Shown piece after piece: positions 55,172-63,877 of a DNA stretch of 64,000 nt (positions are counted from its first letter, which is position 1; every line of letters begins with the position of its first letter). Location of the stretch: assembly GCF_042676085.1 (NCBI RefSeq), contig NZ_JBHTKH010000001.1, positions 620,001 to 684,000 of the forward strand. The letters run 5' to 3'. The translations under genes were made by a program, and so were the position numbers. The stretch comes from Terrabacter terrigena (GTDB taxonomy: Bacteria; Actinomycetota; Actinomycetes; Actinomycetales; Dermatophilaceae). The notes beneath the pieces were generated by a model, which searched no databases, had not been told where the DNA came from, and worked only from the letters and a program-made list of their open reading frames with translations.

Positions 55172-55471
55172 TCAGGCGCCCGCACCGAAGATGTCGATCG
55201 AGCCCTCGCGGAGGGAGACGATCGCACGCTTGGTGTCCTTGCGCTTGCCGAGGCCGAAACGGGTTCGACGGGTCTTGCCCTGGCGGTTCAGGGTGTGGAC
55301 CTTGTCGACCTTGACGTTGAAGATCTGCTCGATGGCGATCTTGATCTCCGTCTTGTTCGCACGCGGGTCGACGATGAAGGTGTACTTGCCCTCGTCGAGC
55401 AGACCGTACGACTTCTCCGAGACGACCGGCGCGATCAGGATGTCGCGGGGGTCCTTGGTGTGGATGCTCAC
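55172..55471 (-). CDS. rplW: 50S ribosomal protein L23
   Basis: Tunnel-exit protein that docks trigger factor and SRP, 99 aa (DPRDILIAPVVSEKSYGLLD). Its start overlaps rplD by 4 bp. Confidence 0.98.
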   Translation of the reverse strand: MSIHTKDPRDILIAPVVSEKSYGLLDEGKYTFIVDPRANKTEIKIAIEQIFNVKVDKVHTLNRQGKTRRTRFGLGKRKDTKRAIVSLREGSIDIFGAGA

Positions 55472-56103
55472 TTGGCGGCCTCCTTGTCGGCCTTGTCAGC
55501 CTTCACGGGGCCGGCCACGAACGCGTCGAGCGCAGCCTGGGTGAAGACGATGTCGTCGGCGCACAGGACGTCGTACGTGTTGAGCTGGTCGGCGACCAGG
55601 ACGTGGACGTTCTGCAGGTTGCGGACCGACTTGAACGACACCTCGTCGCTGCGCTCGAGCACGACGAGCAGGTTGGGGCGCTCCGTCAGGCCGGCGAGCA
55701 GCGCGGCGGCGTCCTTCGCCGAGGGCAGGTCGCCCGAGACGATGGAGTCGACGACGTGGATGCGGTCGAAGCGGGCCCGGTCGGAGAGGGCGCCACGCAG
55801 GGCGGCGGCCTTCATCTTCTTGGGGGTGCGCTGCGAGTAGTCACGCGGCTGCGGGCCGTGGACGACGCCACCGCCGGCGAACTGCGGCGCGCGGGTCGAG
55901 CCCTGACGCGCACGGCCGGTGCCCTTCTGGCGGTACGGCTTGCGCCCACCGCCGCGGACCTCGCCGCGGGTCTTGGTCGAGTGCGTGCCCTGACGAGCCG
56001 CCGCGAGCTGGGCCACCACGACCTGGTGGATCAGCGGGACGTTCGTCTGCACGTCGAAGATCTCGGCGGGCAGGTTCGGGGTCTTGGTTGCCATGTCGAT
56101 CAT
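55468..56103 (-). CDS. rplD: 50S ribosomal protein L4
   Basis: Tunnel-constriction protein and, in E. coli, repressor of the S10 operon; 211 aa. The loop GGGRKPYRQKGTGRARQGS is conserved. ATG 56103 overlaps the rplC stop and is closest to the GAAGG site; ATG 56094 (MATKTPNLPAE) is the alternative. The N-terminus is about 15 residues shorter than in many actinobacteria. Confidence 0.96.
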   Translation of the reverse strand: MIDMATKTPNLPAEIFDVQTNVPLIHQVVVAQLAAARQGTHSTKTRGEVRGGGRKPYRQKGTGRARQGSTRAPQFAGGGVVHGPQPRDYSQRTPKKMKAAALRGALSDRARFDRIHVVDSIVSGDLPSAKDAAALLAGLTERPNLLVVLERSDEVSFKSVRNLQNVHVLVADQLNTYDVLCADDIVFTQAALDAFVAGPVKADKADKEAAK

Positions 56104-56753
56104 GCACCCTTCGCAGCCGTGCGGATCAGGACGATGCCACCGCGGGGACCGGGAACGGCACCCTTGATGAGCAGCAGGCCCTTCTCGGCGTCAACGGCGT
56201 GGATCTGGAGGTTCTGGGTCGTCTGGCGAACGCCACCCATGCGACCGGCCATGCGCATGCCCTTGAAGACACGGCCCGGGGTCGAGCAGCCGCCGATGGA
56301 GCCCGGCTTGCGGTGGTTGCGGTGGGCACCGTGAGAGGACGAGACGCCGGCGAAGCCGTGGCGCTTCATGACACCCGCGAAGCCCTTGCCCTTGGTCGTG
56401 CCCGTGGCGTCGACGCGCTGTCCGGCCTCGAAGGACTCGGCCGTGATCTCCTGGCCGAGCTCGTAGTCGGCGGCGTCGCTCGTGCGGAGCTCGACGAGGT
56501 GACGGCGCGGCGTGACGCCGGCCTTCTCGAAGTGGCCCGACATCGGCTTGTTCACCTTGCGCGGGTCGATCGCACCGAAGGCGATCTGGACCGCGGAGTA
56601 GCCGTCGGTCTCGTCGGCGCGCACCTGCGTGACGACGCAGGGGCCGGCCTTGACGACGGTCACGGGGACGAGCTTGTTGTCGGCGTCCCACACCTGGGTC
56701 ATGCCGAGCTTCTCGCCGAGCACGCCCTTGACGTTCTTCTGAGCAACAGTCAT
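56100..56753 (-). CDS. rplC: 50S ribosomal protein L3
   Basis: Early assembly protein near the peptidyl transferase centre, 217 aa. Signature: FAGVMKRHGFAGVSSSHGAH and GSIGGCSTPGRVFKGMRMAG. Thirteen bases after rpsJ. Confidence 0.98.
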   Translation of the reverse strand: MTVAQKNVKGVLGEKLGMTQVWDADNKLVPVTVVKAGPCVVTQVRADETDGYSAVQIAFGAIDPRKVNKPMSGHFEKAGVTPRRHLVELRTSDAADYELGQEITAESFEAGQRVDATGTTKGKGFAGVMKRHGFAGVSSSHGAHRNHRKPGSIGGCSTPGRVFKGMRMAGRMGGVRQTTQNLQIHAVDAEKGLLLIKGAVPGPRGGIVLIRTAAKGA

Positions 56754-56766
56754 GTCAGCAACCGCC

Positions 56767-57075
56767 TCAGAGCTTGATCTCGATGTTGACGTCCGCCGGC
56801 AGGTCGAGACGCATCAGCGAGTCGACGGCCTTGGGCGTCGGGTCGATGATGTCGATGAGGCGCTTGTGGGTGCGCATCTCGAAGTGCTCGCGGCTGTCCT
56901 TGTACTTGTGCGGCGACCGGATGACGACGAAGACGTTCTTCTCCGTCGGCAGCGGGACGGGGCCCACCACGGTCGCGCCGGCGCGCGTCACTGTGTCAAC
57001 GATCTTCCGGGCCGAGCTGTCGATGACCTCGTGGTCGTACGACTTCAGCCGGATGCGGATCTTCTGTCCCGCCAT
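56767..57075 (-). CDS. rpsJ: 30S ribosomal protein S10
   Basis: Head protein of the 30S subunit and antitermination partner of NusB, 102 aa (MAGQKIRIRLKSYDHEVIDS). First gene of the S10 operon, after a 357-bp gap with a structured leader. Confidence 0.98.
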   Translation of the reverse strand: MAGQKIRIRLKSYDHEVIDSSARKIVDTVTRAGATVVGPVPLPTEKNVFVVIRSPHKYKDSREHFEMRTHKRLIDIIDPTPKAVDSLMRLDLPADVNIEIKL

Positions 57076-57432
57076 CTGATGAACGTCTCTCTCTCGCTTC
57101 TGACTTCCGGTTCCCTTGGCATCCGACCCCCGAGGTCGGGCGTGTCGCGCCCGCTTCGCGGCGGAAGTGACGCACTTTCGTGCTACTTCCGGTGTGGATT
57201 GCCCGGCCGAACCGGGTGGCTTGCGCTTCCCTAGGGCCTCCGAGAGGAGTCCGGGCGAGTCCCCGTCAGGAGGCTCTCAAGGGGCGGCGGCACCGACATG
57301 GGTCAGCGACGCGCGTCAAGCAACCTGAACAGTGTGCCAGAGGCGGCGACGCACTATCAAATCGAGCACAGGCGTCCTCGCAGGCCAGGAGTCCGTGGCG
57401 CGTCGAGCGCGCCCGCCCCTCGCCGGTCGAGG
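57076..57432 (-). other. Leader and promoter region of the S10 operon
   Basis: This 357-bp gap holds no convincing gene. Hairpins in the expected leader are CCGACC (57123-57128) with GGTCGG (57134-57139), and GGAAGT (57183-57188 region) pairing with a downstream ACTTCC; the second pair is at 57163-57168 and 57185-57190. The upstream DCC gene ends at 57433. Leader control by L4, as in E. coli, is possible but not shown. Confidence 0.45.
57331..57360 (-). promoter_or_regulatory. Candidate promoter of the S10 operon
   Basis: On the minus strand TTGATA (57360-57355) and CACACT (57336-57331) are 18 bp apart. The -35 is good, the -10 only fair. A start near 57325 would give a leader of about 250 bases. 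Confidence 0.35.
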
Positions 57433-57846
57433 TCACTCCCCCGCCGGCGACGAGGGACGCGCGCACGCCGCAGTGCCGCCCGGGAGCTGGTAGCGGTGCT
57501 CGGCCACCCACCCGTAGGCACGGGAGGCCACGCGCGAGACACCCGGCGCCATGAGCAGGTAGCCGACCGGTCGCCAGGCCGGCGCCCCGTGGGTGGCTGC
57601 ACTCGCGATGGCCCGGTGACCGGAGCGGATCGAGCCGTCCGCCGTCACGAACTGGGCCGCCTCGTCGCAGTCGGCAGCGGACAGACCGACGGCCGCGAGG
57701 TCGAGCTCCTGCCACGGTCGCACCGCGAAGCGGTCCCGACGGTCGACCCACCGCTTGGCGAAGAGCGCACTGCGCGTGCAGAAGCCGCAGTCCGCGTCGT
57801 AGACGAGCGTCGGCCGGTCGGGCACGTCGAGCGCTGGGGCCTCCAC
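57433..57846 (-). CDS. DCC family thiol-disulfide protein (DUF393)
   Basis: A 137-aa thioredoxin-like protein. The family motif is YDADCGFCTRSA (about residues 16-27), with the DxxCxxC pair expected to cycle between thiol and disulfide. A second conserved area is PVGYLLMAPGVSRVASRAYGWVAEHR in outline. Function unknown in bacteria. It lies upstream of the S10 promoter region and has its own start, ATG 57846. Confidence 0.87.
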   Translation of the reverse strand: MEAPALDVPDRPTLVYDADCGFCTRSALFAKRWVDRRDRFAVRPWQELDLAAVGLSAADCDEAAQFVTADGSIRSGHRAIASAATHGAPAWRPVGYLLMAPGVSRVASRAYGWVAEHRYQLPGGTAACARPSSPAGE

Positions 57847-57923
57847 GGCCCCATCCTCCCACGCCCCGGCCGTATGCCGCTCGGCCGCCTCCGGCGAGAA
57901 CGCGCGGGTGCGCGGCCCGACGC

Positions 57924-59228
57924 TCAGGCCGGGGCGAGGAAGGCGCTCAGCGCTCCGGCATACATGGCGGGGTCCTCGGCGCCCATCAGCTCGCGGGTGC
58001 TGTGCATCGAGAGCGTGGCCGCCCCGAAGTCCACCGTCGTGGCGCCCGTCAACGACGACGTGACCGGCCCGACGGTCGAGCCGCAGGGCAGGTCGCTACG
58101 CGTGACGAACGTCTGCATGGGCACCCCGGCCTGCTCGCACGCCAGCCGGAACGCGGCCGCCCCGACCGAGTCGGTGGCGTAGCGCAGGTTGCTGTTGACC
58201 TTGAGCACCGGACCCCCGTTGACCCTGATGGTGTGCATCGGCTCGTGACGGTCGGCGTAGTTGGGGTGCGTCGCGTGCCCCATGTCACCGGAGGCGATGA
58301 CGGTGGACGCGAGCGCGCGCCAGTAGTCGTCGCGCGTGCCTCCCCCGGCCGCCACGATGCGCTCGAGAACCGACGGCAGCAGGGTCGAGGTGGCGCCGCG
58401 CTCGGACGTGCTGCCGATCTCCTCGTGGTCGAACAGGACGAGGACGGGGACGTGGGTGGGCTCGGTCGCCACGGCGTCGAGCAGCGCCCGCACACCGGCA
58501 TACGACGTCGCCAGGTTGTCGAGGCGGGGTGCCGCGATGAGCTCGCGGGAACGGCCGAGGCGCGCCGACGGCTGCACCGGGTGGGTCATGACGTCCCACG
58601 ACAGGACGTCCTCCCGGTCGACACCGACCTGCTCGGCGAGGTAGCCGACGAAGTCGCCGGGCTCATCGCCGACACCCCAGAGCGGCTCCAGGTGCGCCTG
58701 CTTGTTGAGGCTGAGGGCCTCGTTCTGGGTGCGGTCGAGGTGGATCGCGAGCTGCGCGACGCGGAGCAGCGCGTCACGTCCGTGGAAGGTGCGCGACTCG
58801 ACGCCCTCGCGGCCCCGGATGGCGACCCGGCCCGCGAGACCGAGGTCGCGGTCGAGCCACGAGCTGAGGATGAGGCCGCCGTAGGGCTCGACCCCCAGCA
58901 GCTGCCAGCCGGCCCGGCTGTGGTCGGGGTTGGGCTTGATGCGCAGGTTGGGGCTGTCGGTGTGCGCCCCCACGACGCGGAAGCCGGCCGCCGGGCCGGC
59001 GCCGGCGCCGTGCGCGCCCGTGGTGTCCCAGGCGATGAGGGAGCCGCCACGCACGAGGTAGTGGCGACCGGGACCGCTCGGCCATGCCGCGCGCTCGTCG
59101 ACCTCGGTGAAGCCCTCCGCCTCGAGCCGGCGAGCGGCCTGCTCGCACGCGTGGAACGGGGTGGGGCTGGCGTCGACGTAGTCGATGAGCCCCTGGGCTT
59201 CGGTGTCGGTGTCGAACGAGTGCGCCAT
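57924..59228 (-). CDS. M18 family aminopeptidase
   Basis: A dinuclear-zinc aminopeptidase of 434 aa, preferring acidic or neutral N-terminal residues in characterised relatives. Metal ligands follow the M18 order: His and Asp in VVGAHTDSPNLRIKPNPD, Asp further on, Glu pair in LFDHEEIGSTSERGA, Asp in VIASGDMGHATHPNY and a final His (LSMHSTRELMG). ATG 59228 is chosen over the upstream start at 59246 because related proteins begin near the FDTDTEAQGLIDYVDASPTPFHA block. Two CGGCATAC octamers lie in it (57956 and 58496). Cytoplasmic, no signal peptide. Confidence 0.92.
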   Translation of the reverse strand: MAHSFDTDTEAQGLIDYVDASPTPFHACEQAARRLEAEGFTEVDERAAWPSGPGRHYLVRGGSLIAWDTTGAHGAGAGPAAGFRVVGAHTDSPNLRIKPNPDHSRAGWQLLGVEPYGGLILSSWLDRDLGLAGRVAIRGREGVESRTFHGRDALLRVAQLAIHLDRTQNEALSLNKQAHLEPLWGVGDEPGDFVGYLAEQVGVDREDVLSWDVMTHPVQPSARLGRSRELIAAPRLDNLATSYAGVRALLDAVATEPTHVPVLVLFDHEEIGSTSERGATSTLLPSVLERIVAAGGGTRDDYWRALASTVIASGDMGHATHPNYADRHEPMHTIRVNGGPVLKVNSNLRYATDSVGAAAFRLACEQAGVPMQTFVTRSDLPCGSTVGPVTSSLTGATTVDFGAATLSMHSTRELMGAEDPAMYAGALSAFLAPA

Positions 59229-59450
59229 GGCCCCGACCCTATCCACCGGCGTGGTCCGCCCAGCGCGGCCCCACGGCCCGGAGGATCGCGGGTTCTACCC
59301 CGACCAGTCCGACACCGGCGAGGTCCGCACCGACCTCGAGCCGGTGCCCAGGAGATTCAGCGCCCTGGGCCGACCGGTCTCGGAGACCTGGATGTCCGGC
59401 ACTCTCGGCGGCGACGCACCCGGCCCTCGACGTACTGGATCGACGCCGTC

Positions 59451-59672
59451 GTGGAGGTGACACCCGAGACCGTCGCGACGCTGCGCGACGCGTCGCCCGA
59501 GGCGACGACCGAGACCCCCGCCGTCGAGGACGGCGTGCGCTCCCAGCTGCCCTCCGGCCGGCTGCTCACCTCGAAGGCGCTCGACGCGCTCTTCGCGCAG
59601 GGATCCTTCCGCGCCAGGGCCCACCTCGCGGCAGACTCCGACACCGTCGTCCTCGTCGCCCTCGGCCAGTAG
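59451..59672 (+). CDS. Doubtful small hypothetical protein
   Basis: A 73-aa frame from GTG 59451 (EVTPETVATLRDASPEATTE to DTVVLVALGQ). It has no cysteine, membrane segment or known motif, but the composition is ordinary and a convergent terminator follows. It is not antisense to a recognised gene, unlike most other small frames. It could be a small real protein or chance. Confidence 0.3.
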   Translation: MEVTPETVATLRDASPEATTETPAVEDGVRSQLPSGRLLTSKALDALFAQGSFRARAHLAADSDTVVLVALGQ

Positions 59673-59779
59673 GTCAGGTCGCCGAGACCGCGACGTCACC
59701 GCGGCCCTGAACCGTCGGGCTGGGGTCGTGAACCGGACTCGAACCAGGCGGGACGCGACGCCAAACGCGCGAGCAAGGG

Positions 59780-59815
59780 GTAGGGCCCGCCCCGCCGAAG
59801 CGGAACGGGCCCTAC
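59780..59815 (-). terminator. tuf terminator
   Basis: GTAGGGCCCG (59780-59789) pairs with CGGGCCCTAC (59806-59815). Inside, after a 2-by-2 mismatch, CCGC pairs with GCGG; on the minus (tuf) strand this closes a TTCG tetraloop, an exceptionally stable cap. The element is 41 bases past the tuf stop. Confidence 0.85.
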
Positions 59816-59856
59816 GCGTACTGCTGTGAAGCTGGTGCTGCAGGTGCAGCGTCAGG

Positions 59857-61053
59857 TCACTTGTTGATCTTGGTGACCTTGCCGGCGCCAACCGTGCGGC
59901 CACCCTCGCGGATGGCGAAGTTGAGGCCCTCCTCCATGGCGATCGGCTGGATGAGCTCGACCGTCATGTCGGTGTTGTCGCCGGGCATGACCATCTCGGT
60001 GCCCTCGGGCAGGTGCACGACACCCGTGACGTCCGTCGTACGGAAGTAGAACTGCGGACGGTAGTTGTCGTAGAACGGCGTGTGACGGCCACCCTCGTCC
60101 TTGCCCAGGATGTAGACCTGAGCCTCGAACTCGGTGTGCGGCGTGATCGAGCCGGGCTTGACGACGACCTGGCCACGCTCGACGTCCTCGCGCTTCGTGC
60201 CACGAAGAAGGAGGCCGACGTTCTCACCGGCGCGACCCTCGTCGAGCAGCTTGCGGAACATCTCGACACCGGTGACGGTGGTCTTGGCCGGCGGGCCGGT
60301 GTGGATGCCGACGATCTCGACCTCCTCGTTGACCTTGAGGATGCCGCGCTCGATACGACCGGTGACGACGGTGCCACGACCGGTGATCGTGAAGACGTCC
60401 TCGACGGGCATGAGGAACGGCTTGTCGATGTCGCGCTCGGGCTCCGGGATGTAGGTGTCCACCGCGTCCATGAGGTCGAGGACCGACTGGCCCCACTCGG
60501 CGTCGCCCTCGAGGGCCTTGAGCGCCGAGACCTTGACGACCGGGAGGTCGTCGCCGGGGAACTCGTAGCCCGAGAGGAGCTCACGGACCTCCATCTCGAC
60601 GAGCTCGAGGATCTCCTCGTCGTCGACCATGTCGGCCTTGTTGAGCGCCACGACGATGTAGGGGACGCCGACCTGCTTGGCGAGCAGGACGTGCTCCTTC
60701 GTCTGCGGCATGGGGCCGTCGGTGGCGGCGACCACCAGGATGGCACCGTCCATCTGGGCCGCACCCGTGATCATGTTCTTCACGTAGTCAGCGTGGCCGG
60801 GGCAGTCGACGTGGGCGTAGTGACGGCCCTCCGTCTGGTACTCGATGTGCGCGATCGAGATCGTGATACCGCGCTGGCGCTCCTCGGGAGCCTTGTCGAT
60901 GTCCTCGAACGCGAACTGGGGGTTCAGGTCGGGGTACTTGTCGTGCAGAACCTTGGAAATCGCAGCCGTCAGCGTCGTCTTGCCGTGGTCGATGTGACCG
61001 ATGGTGCCGATGTTGACGTGCGGCTTGGTCCGCTCGAACTTTGCCTTCGCCAC
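59857..61053 (-). CDS. tuf: Elongation factor Tu
   Basis: Brings aminoacyl-tRNA to the ribosome, 398 aa. GTP-binding motifs are GHIDHGKTT (P-loop), DCPGHADYV and NKADM. Domains II and III follow (from about 210). It is the last gene of the rpsL-rpsG-fusA-tuf set, 103 bp after fusA. Confidence 0.99.
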   Translation of the reverse strand: MAKAKFERTKPHVNIGTIGHIDHGKTTLTAAISKVLHDKYPDLNPQFAFEDIDKAPEERQRGITISIAHIEYQTEGRHYAHVDCPGHADYVKNMITGAAQMDGAILVVAATDGPMPQTKEHVLLAKQVGVPYIVVALNKADMVDDEEILELVEMEVRELLSGYEFPGDDLPVVKVSALKALEGDAEWGQSVLDLMDAVDTYIPEPERDIDKPFLMPVEDVFTITGRGTVVTGRIERGILKVNEEVEIVGIHTGPPAKTTVTGVEMFRKLLDEGRAGENVGLLLRGTKREDVERGQVVVKPGSITPHTEFEAQVYILGKDEGGRHTPFYDNYRPQFYFRTTDVTGVVHLPEGTEMVMPGDNTDMTVELIQPIAMEEGLNFAIREGGRTVGAGKVTKINK

Positions 61054-61156
61054 TGTGGTCCTCCTCAGGACTTTCTCGTGTTACGCCGTACGACCAGGGC
61101 AGGACGTGGCGCTGTGGGGTGGTTTCCGATGGAAGAGACTACGGGATGGCCCGCAG

Positions 61157-63274
61157 TCACTCCCCGCGGGTCTTCTTGATGATCTCCTCGGCAACAGCCT
61201 TGGGGACCTCTGCGTAGGAGTCGAACTCCATGGAGAAGCTCGCACGGCCCTGCGTCTTGGAGCGCAGGTCGCCGACGTAGCCGAACATCTCGGACAGCGG
61301 GACGAGGCCCTTGACGACCTTGGCGCCGCTGATGTCCTCCATGCCCTGGATCTGGCCACGGCGAGAGTTGATGTCGCCGATGACGTCGCCCATGTAGTCC
61401 TCGGGCGTACGCACCTCGACGGCCATCATCGGCTCGAGCAGGACCGGGTCCGCCTTGCGGATGGCCTCCTTGAGGACCATCGAGCCGGCGATCTTGAACG
61501 CCATCTCCGAGGAGTCGACGTCGTGGTAGCCACCATCGATGAGGGTGGCCTTGATCCCGACGAGCGGGTAGCCGGCGAGCACGCCGTACTGCATGGCGTC
61601 CTGGATGCCGGCGTCGACCGACGGGATGTACTCACGCGGGACGCGGCCACCGGTGACGGCGTTGACGAACTCGTACATCGAGCCGTCCTCGGTCTCGCCC
61701 AGGGGCTCGAAGGACACCTGGACCTTCGCGAACTGGCCGGAGCCACCGGTCTGCTTCTTGTGCGTGTAGTCGTACTTCTCGACCGCGCGACGGATCGTCT
61801 CGCGGTAGGCCACCTGCGGCTTGCCGACGTTGGCCTCGACCTTGAACTCGCGCTTCATGCGGTCGACGAGGATGTCGAGGTGCAGCTCGCCCATGCCGGC
61901 GATGATCGTCTGGCCGGTGTCCTCGTCGAGGTGCACCTGGAAGGTGGGGTCCTCGGCGGAGAGCTTCTGGATGGCCGTGGAGAGCTTCTCCTGGTCCCCC
62001 TTCGTCTTCGGCTCGATGGCGACCTGGATGACCGGGTCGGGGAACGTCATCGACTCGAGCACGATCTGGTCGTTGATGTCGGACAGGGTGTCGCCGGTCG
62101 TGGTGTCCTTCAGGCCGATCGCCGCGTAGATGTGGCCGGCCATGGCCTCCTCGACGGGGTTCTCCTTGTTGGCGTGCATCTGGAAGAGCTTCCCGATGCG
62201 CTCCTTCTTGCCCTTCGTCGAGTTGATGACGCCGGTGCCCGAGCTGATGTGGCCCGAGTACACGCGGATGAAGGTCAGCGTGCCGAAGAACGGGTGCGAG
62301 GCGACCTTGAAGGCGAGGGCCGAGAACGGCTCGTCCTTGCTGGGCGCACGCGTCAGCTCGACCTCCTCGTTGCCCGGCTTGTGGCCGATCATCGGGGGCA
62401 CGTCGAGGGGCGACGGGAGGTAGTCGACGACGGCGTCGAGCATCGGCTGCACACCGCGGTTCTTGAACGCGGAACCGCAGAACACCGGGTAGACCTCGGA
62501 GTTGACGGTGAGCTTGCGGATGCCCGCCTTGAGCTCGTCGATCGTGAGCTCCTCGCCACCGAGGTACTTCTCCATGAGGTCGTCGTCGGCCTCGGCGACA
62601 CGCTCGACCAGGGCCATGCGGTACTCCTCGGCCTTGGCCTGCAGGTCCGCCGGGATCTCGGCGATCTCGTACTTGGCACCCATGGTCACGTCGCCCTTGG
62701 CGTCGCCGGGCCACACGAGGGCGCGCATGTAGAGCAGGTCGATGACGCCGAGGAAGTCGTTCTCGGCACCGATCGGCAGCTGCATGAGGAGCGGCTCCGC
62801 ACCGAGGCGGTCCTTGATCGTCTGCACGGTGAAGTAGAAGTCGGCGCCGAGCTTGTCCATCTTGTTGACGAAGCAGATGCGCGGCACGTCGTACTTGTCG
62901 GCCTGACGCCACACCGTCTCGGACTGCGGCTCGACACCCTCCTTGCCGTCGAACACCGCGACGGCACCGTCGAGGACGCGCAGCGAGCGCTCGACCTCGA
63001 CCGTGAAGTCCACGTGTCCGGGGGTGTCGATGATGTTGATCTGGGTGCCCTCCCAGAAGGAGGTCACGGCGGCAGACGTGATCGTGATGCCGCGTTCCTT
63101 CTCCTGCTCCATCCAGTCGGTGGTCGACGCACCGTCGTGGGTCTCACCGATCTTGTGGTTGACACCGGTGTAGAAGAGGATGCGCTCCGTCACCGTGGTC
63201 TTGCCAGCGTCGATGTGCGCCATGATGCCGATGTTGCGAACCTTCTTGAGGTCCGTCAGGACGTCGAGTGCCAC
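61157..63274 (-). CDS. fusA: Elongation factor G
   Basis: Translocase of the ribosome, 705 aa. GTPase motifs are AHIDAGKTT (P-loop), DTPGHVDFT and NKMDKLGADF. Domains II-V follow to the C-terminal REEIIKKTRGE-type end. A strong hairpin lies in the 132-bp gap between rpsG and fusA. The protein ends 103 bp before tuf. Confidence 0.99.
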   Translation of the reverse strand: MALDVLTDLKKVRNIGIMAHIDAGKTTVTERILFYTGVNHKIGETHDGASTTDWMEQEKERGITITSAAVTSFWEGTQINIIDTPGHVDFTVEVERSLRVLDGAVAVFDGKEGVEPQSETVWRQADKYDVPRICFVNKMDKLGADFYFTVQTIKDRLGAEPLLMQLPIGAENDFLGVIDLLYMRALVWPGDAKGDVTMGAKYEIAEIPADLQAKAEEYRMALVERVAEADDDLMEKYLGGEELTIDELKAGIRKLTVNSEVYPVFCGSAFKNRGVQPMLDAVVDYLPSPLDVPPMIGHKPGNEEVELTRAPSKDEPFSALAFKVASHPFFGTLTFIRVYSGHISSGTGVINSTKGKKERIGKLFQMHANKENPVEEAMAGHIYAAIGLKDTTTGDTLSDINDQIVLESMTFPDPVIQVAIEPKTKGDQEKLSTAIQKLSAEDPTFQVHLDEDTGQTIIAGMGELHLDILVDRMKREFKVEANVGKPQVAYRETIRRAVEKYDYTHKKQTGGSGQFAKVQVSFEPLGETEDGSMYEFVNAVTGGRVPREYIPSVDAGIQDAMQYGVLAGYPLVGIKATLIDGGYHDVDSSEMAFKIAGSMVLKEAIRKADPVLLEPMMAVEVRTPEDYMGDVIGDINSRRGQIQGMEDISGAKVVKGLVPLSEMFGYVGDLRSKTQGRASFSMEFDSYAEVPKAVAEEIIKKTRGE

Positions 63275-63352
63275 GTCAGGTTTCTCGTCTCATTCGTCGT
63301 GGAGTGAAAATCGTGGGCGCCGCGCGCCGTCGTGCGACGGGCGGGCGCGTGC

Positions 63353-63398
63353 CCGGTGGTGTGCCGTGGAGCGAACGAGCTCCCCGGCACACCGCCGG
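63353..63398 (-). other. Long hairpin between rpsG and fusA
   Basis: A 14-bp stem (63353-63366 with 63385-63398, one G-T pair) is followed inward by a mismatch and 5 more pairs. It begins 9 bases after the rpsG stop. Likely an mRNA-stability or partial-termination element that sets rpsL-rpsG against fusA-tuf levels. Confidence 0.7.
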
Positions 63399-63406
63399 AC
63401 CGCTGG

Positions 63407-63877
63407 TCACCAGCGGTAGTGCGCGAAGGCCTTGTTGGACTCGGCCATCTTGTGGGTGTCCTCGCGACGCTTGACCGCGGCACCGAGGCCGTTGCTCGCG
63501 TCGAGGATCTCGTTCATCAGGCGCTCGGTCATCGTCTTCTCGCGACGCTGACGGGAGTAGCCGACGAGCCAGCGCAGGGCCAGCGTCGTGCTGCGGCCCG
63601 GCTTGACCTCGATCGGCACCTGGTAGGTCGCGCCACCGACGCGACGGCTCTTGACCTCCATGGCCGGCTTGACGTTGTCGAGCGCACGCTTGAGCGTGGC
63701 GACGGGGTCCGTGCCGGTCTTCTGGCGGCAGCCCTCGAGGGCGCCGTAGACGATCGTCTCGGCGATCGACTTCTTGCCGTCGAGGAGGATCTTGTTGACG
63801 AGCTGCGTGACGAGCGGGCTGGCGTAGACGGGGTCGACGACGAGCGGGCGCTTCGGAGCGGGTCCCTTACGAGGCAT
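63407..63877 (-). CDS. rpsG: 30S ribosomal protein S7
   Basis: Primary 16S rRNA-binding protein that organises the 30S head, 156 aa (RKGPAPKRPLVVDPVYASPL; SNKAFAHYRW at the end). Its ATG overlaps the rpsL stop (TGATG). Confidence 0.98.
   Translation of the reverse strand: MPRKGPAPKRPLVVDPVYASPLVTQLVNKILLDGKKSIAETIVYGALEGCRQKTGTDPVATLKRALDNVKPAMEVKSRRVGGATYQVPIEVKPGRSTTLALRWLVGYSRQRREKTMTERLMNEILDASNGLGAAVKRREDTHKMAESNKAFAHYRW

Noticed and set aside
59726..59765. Minus-strand GGTTCGAGTCC, like a tRNA T-arm
   Set aside because: The flanking bases do not form an acceptor stem or anticodon arm and the T-stem has mismatches; at most a decayed tRNA fragment or chance.
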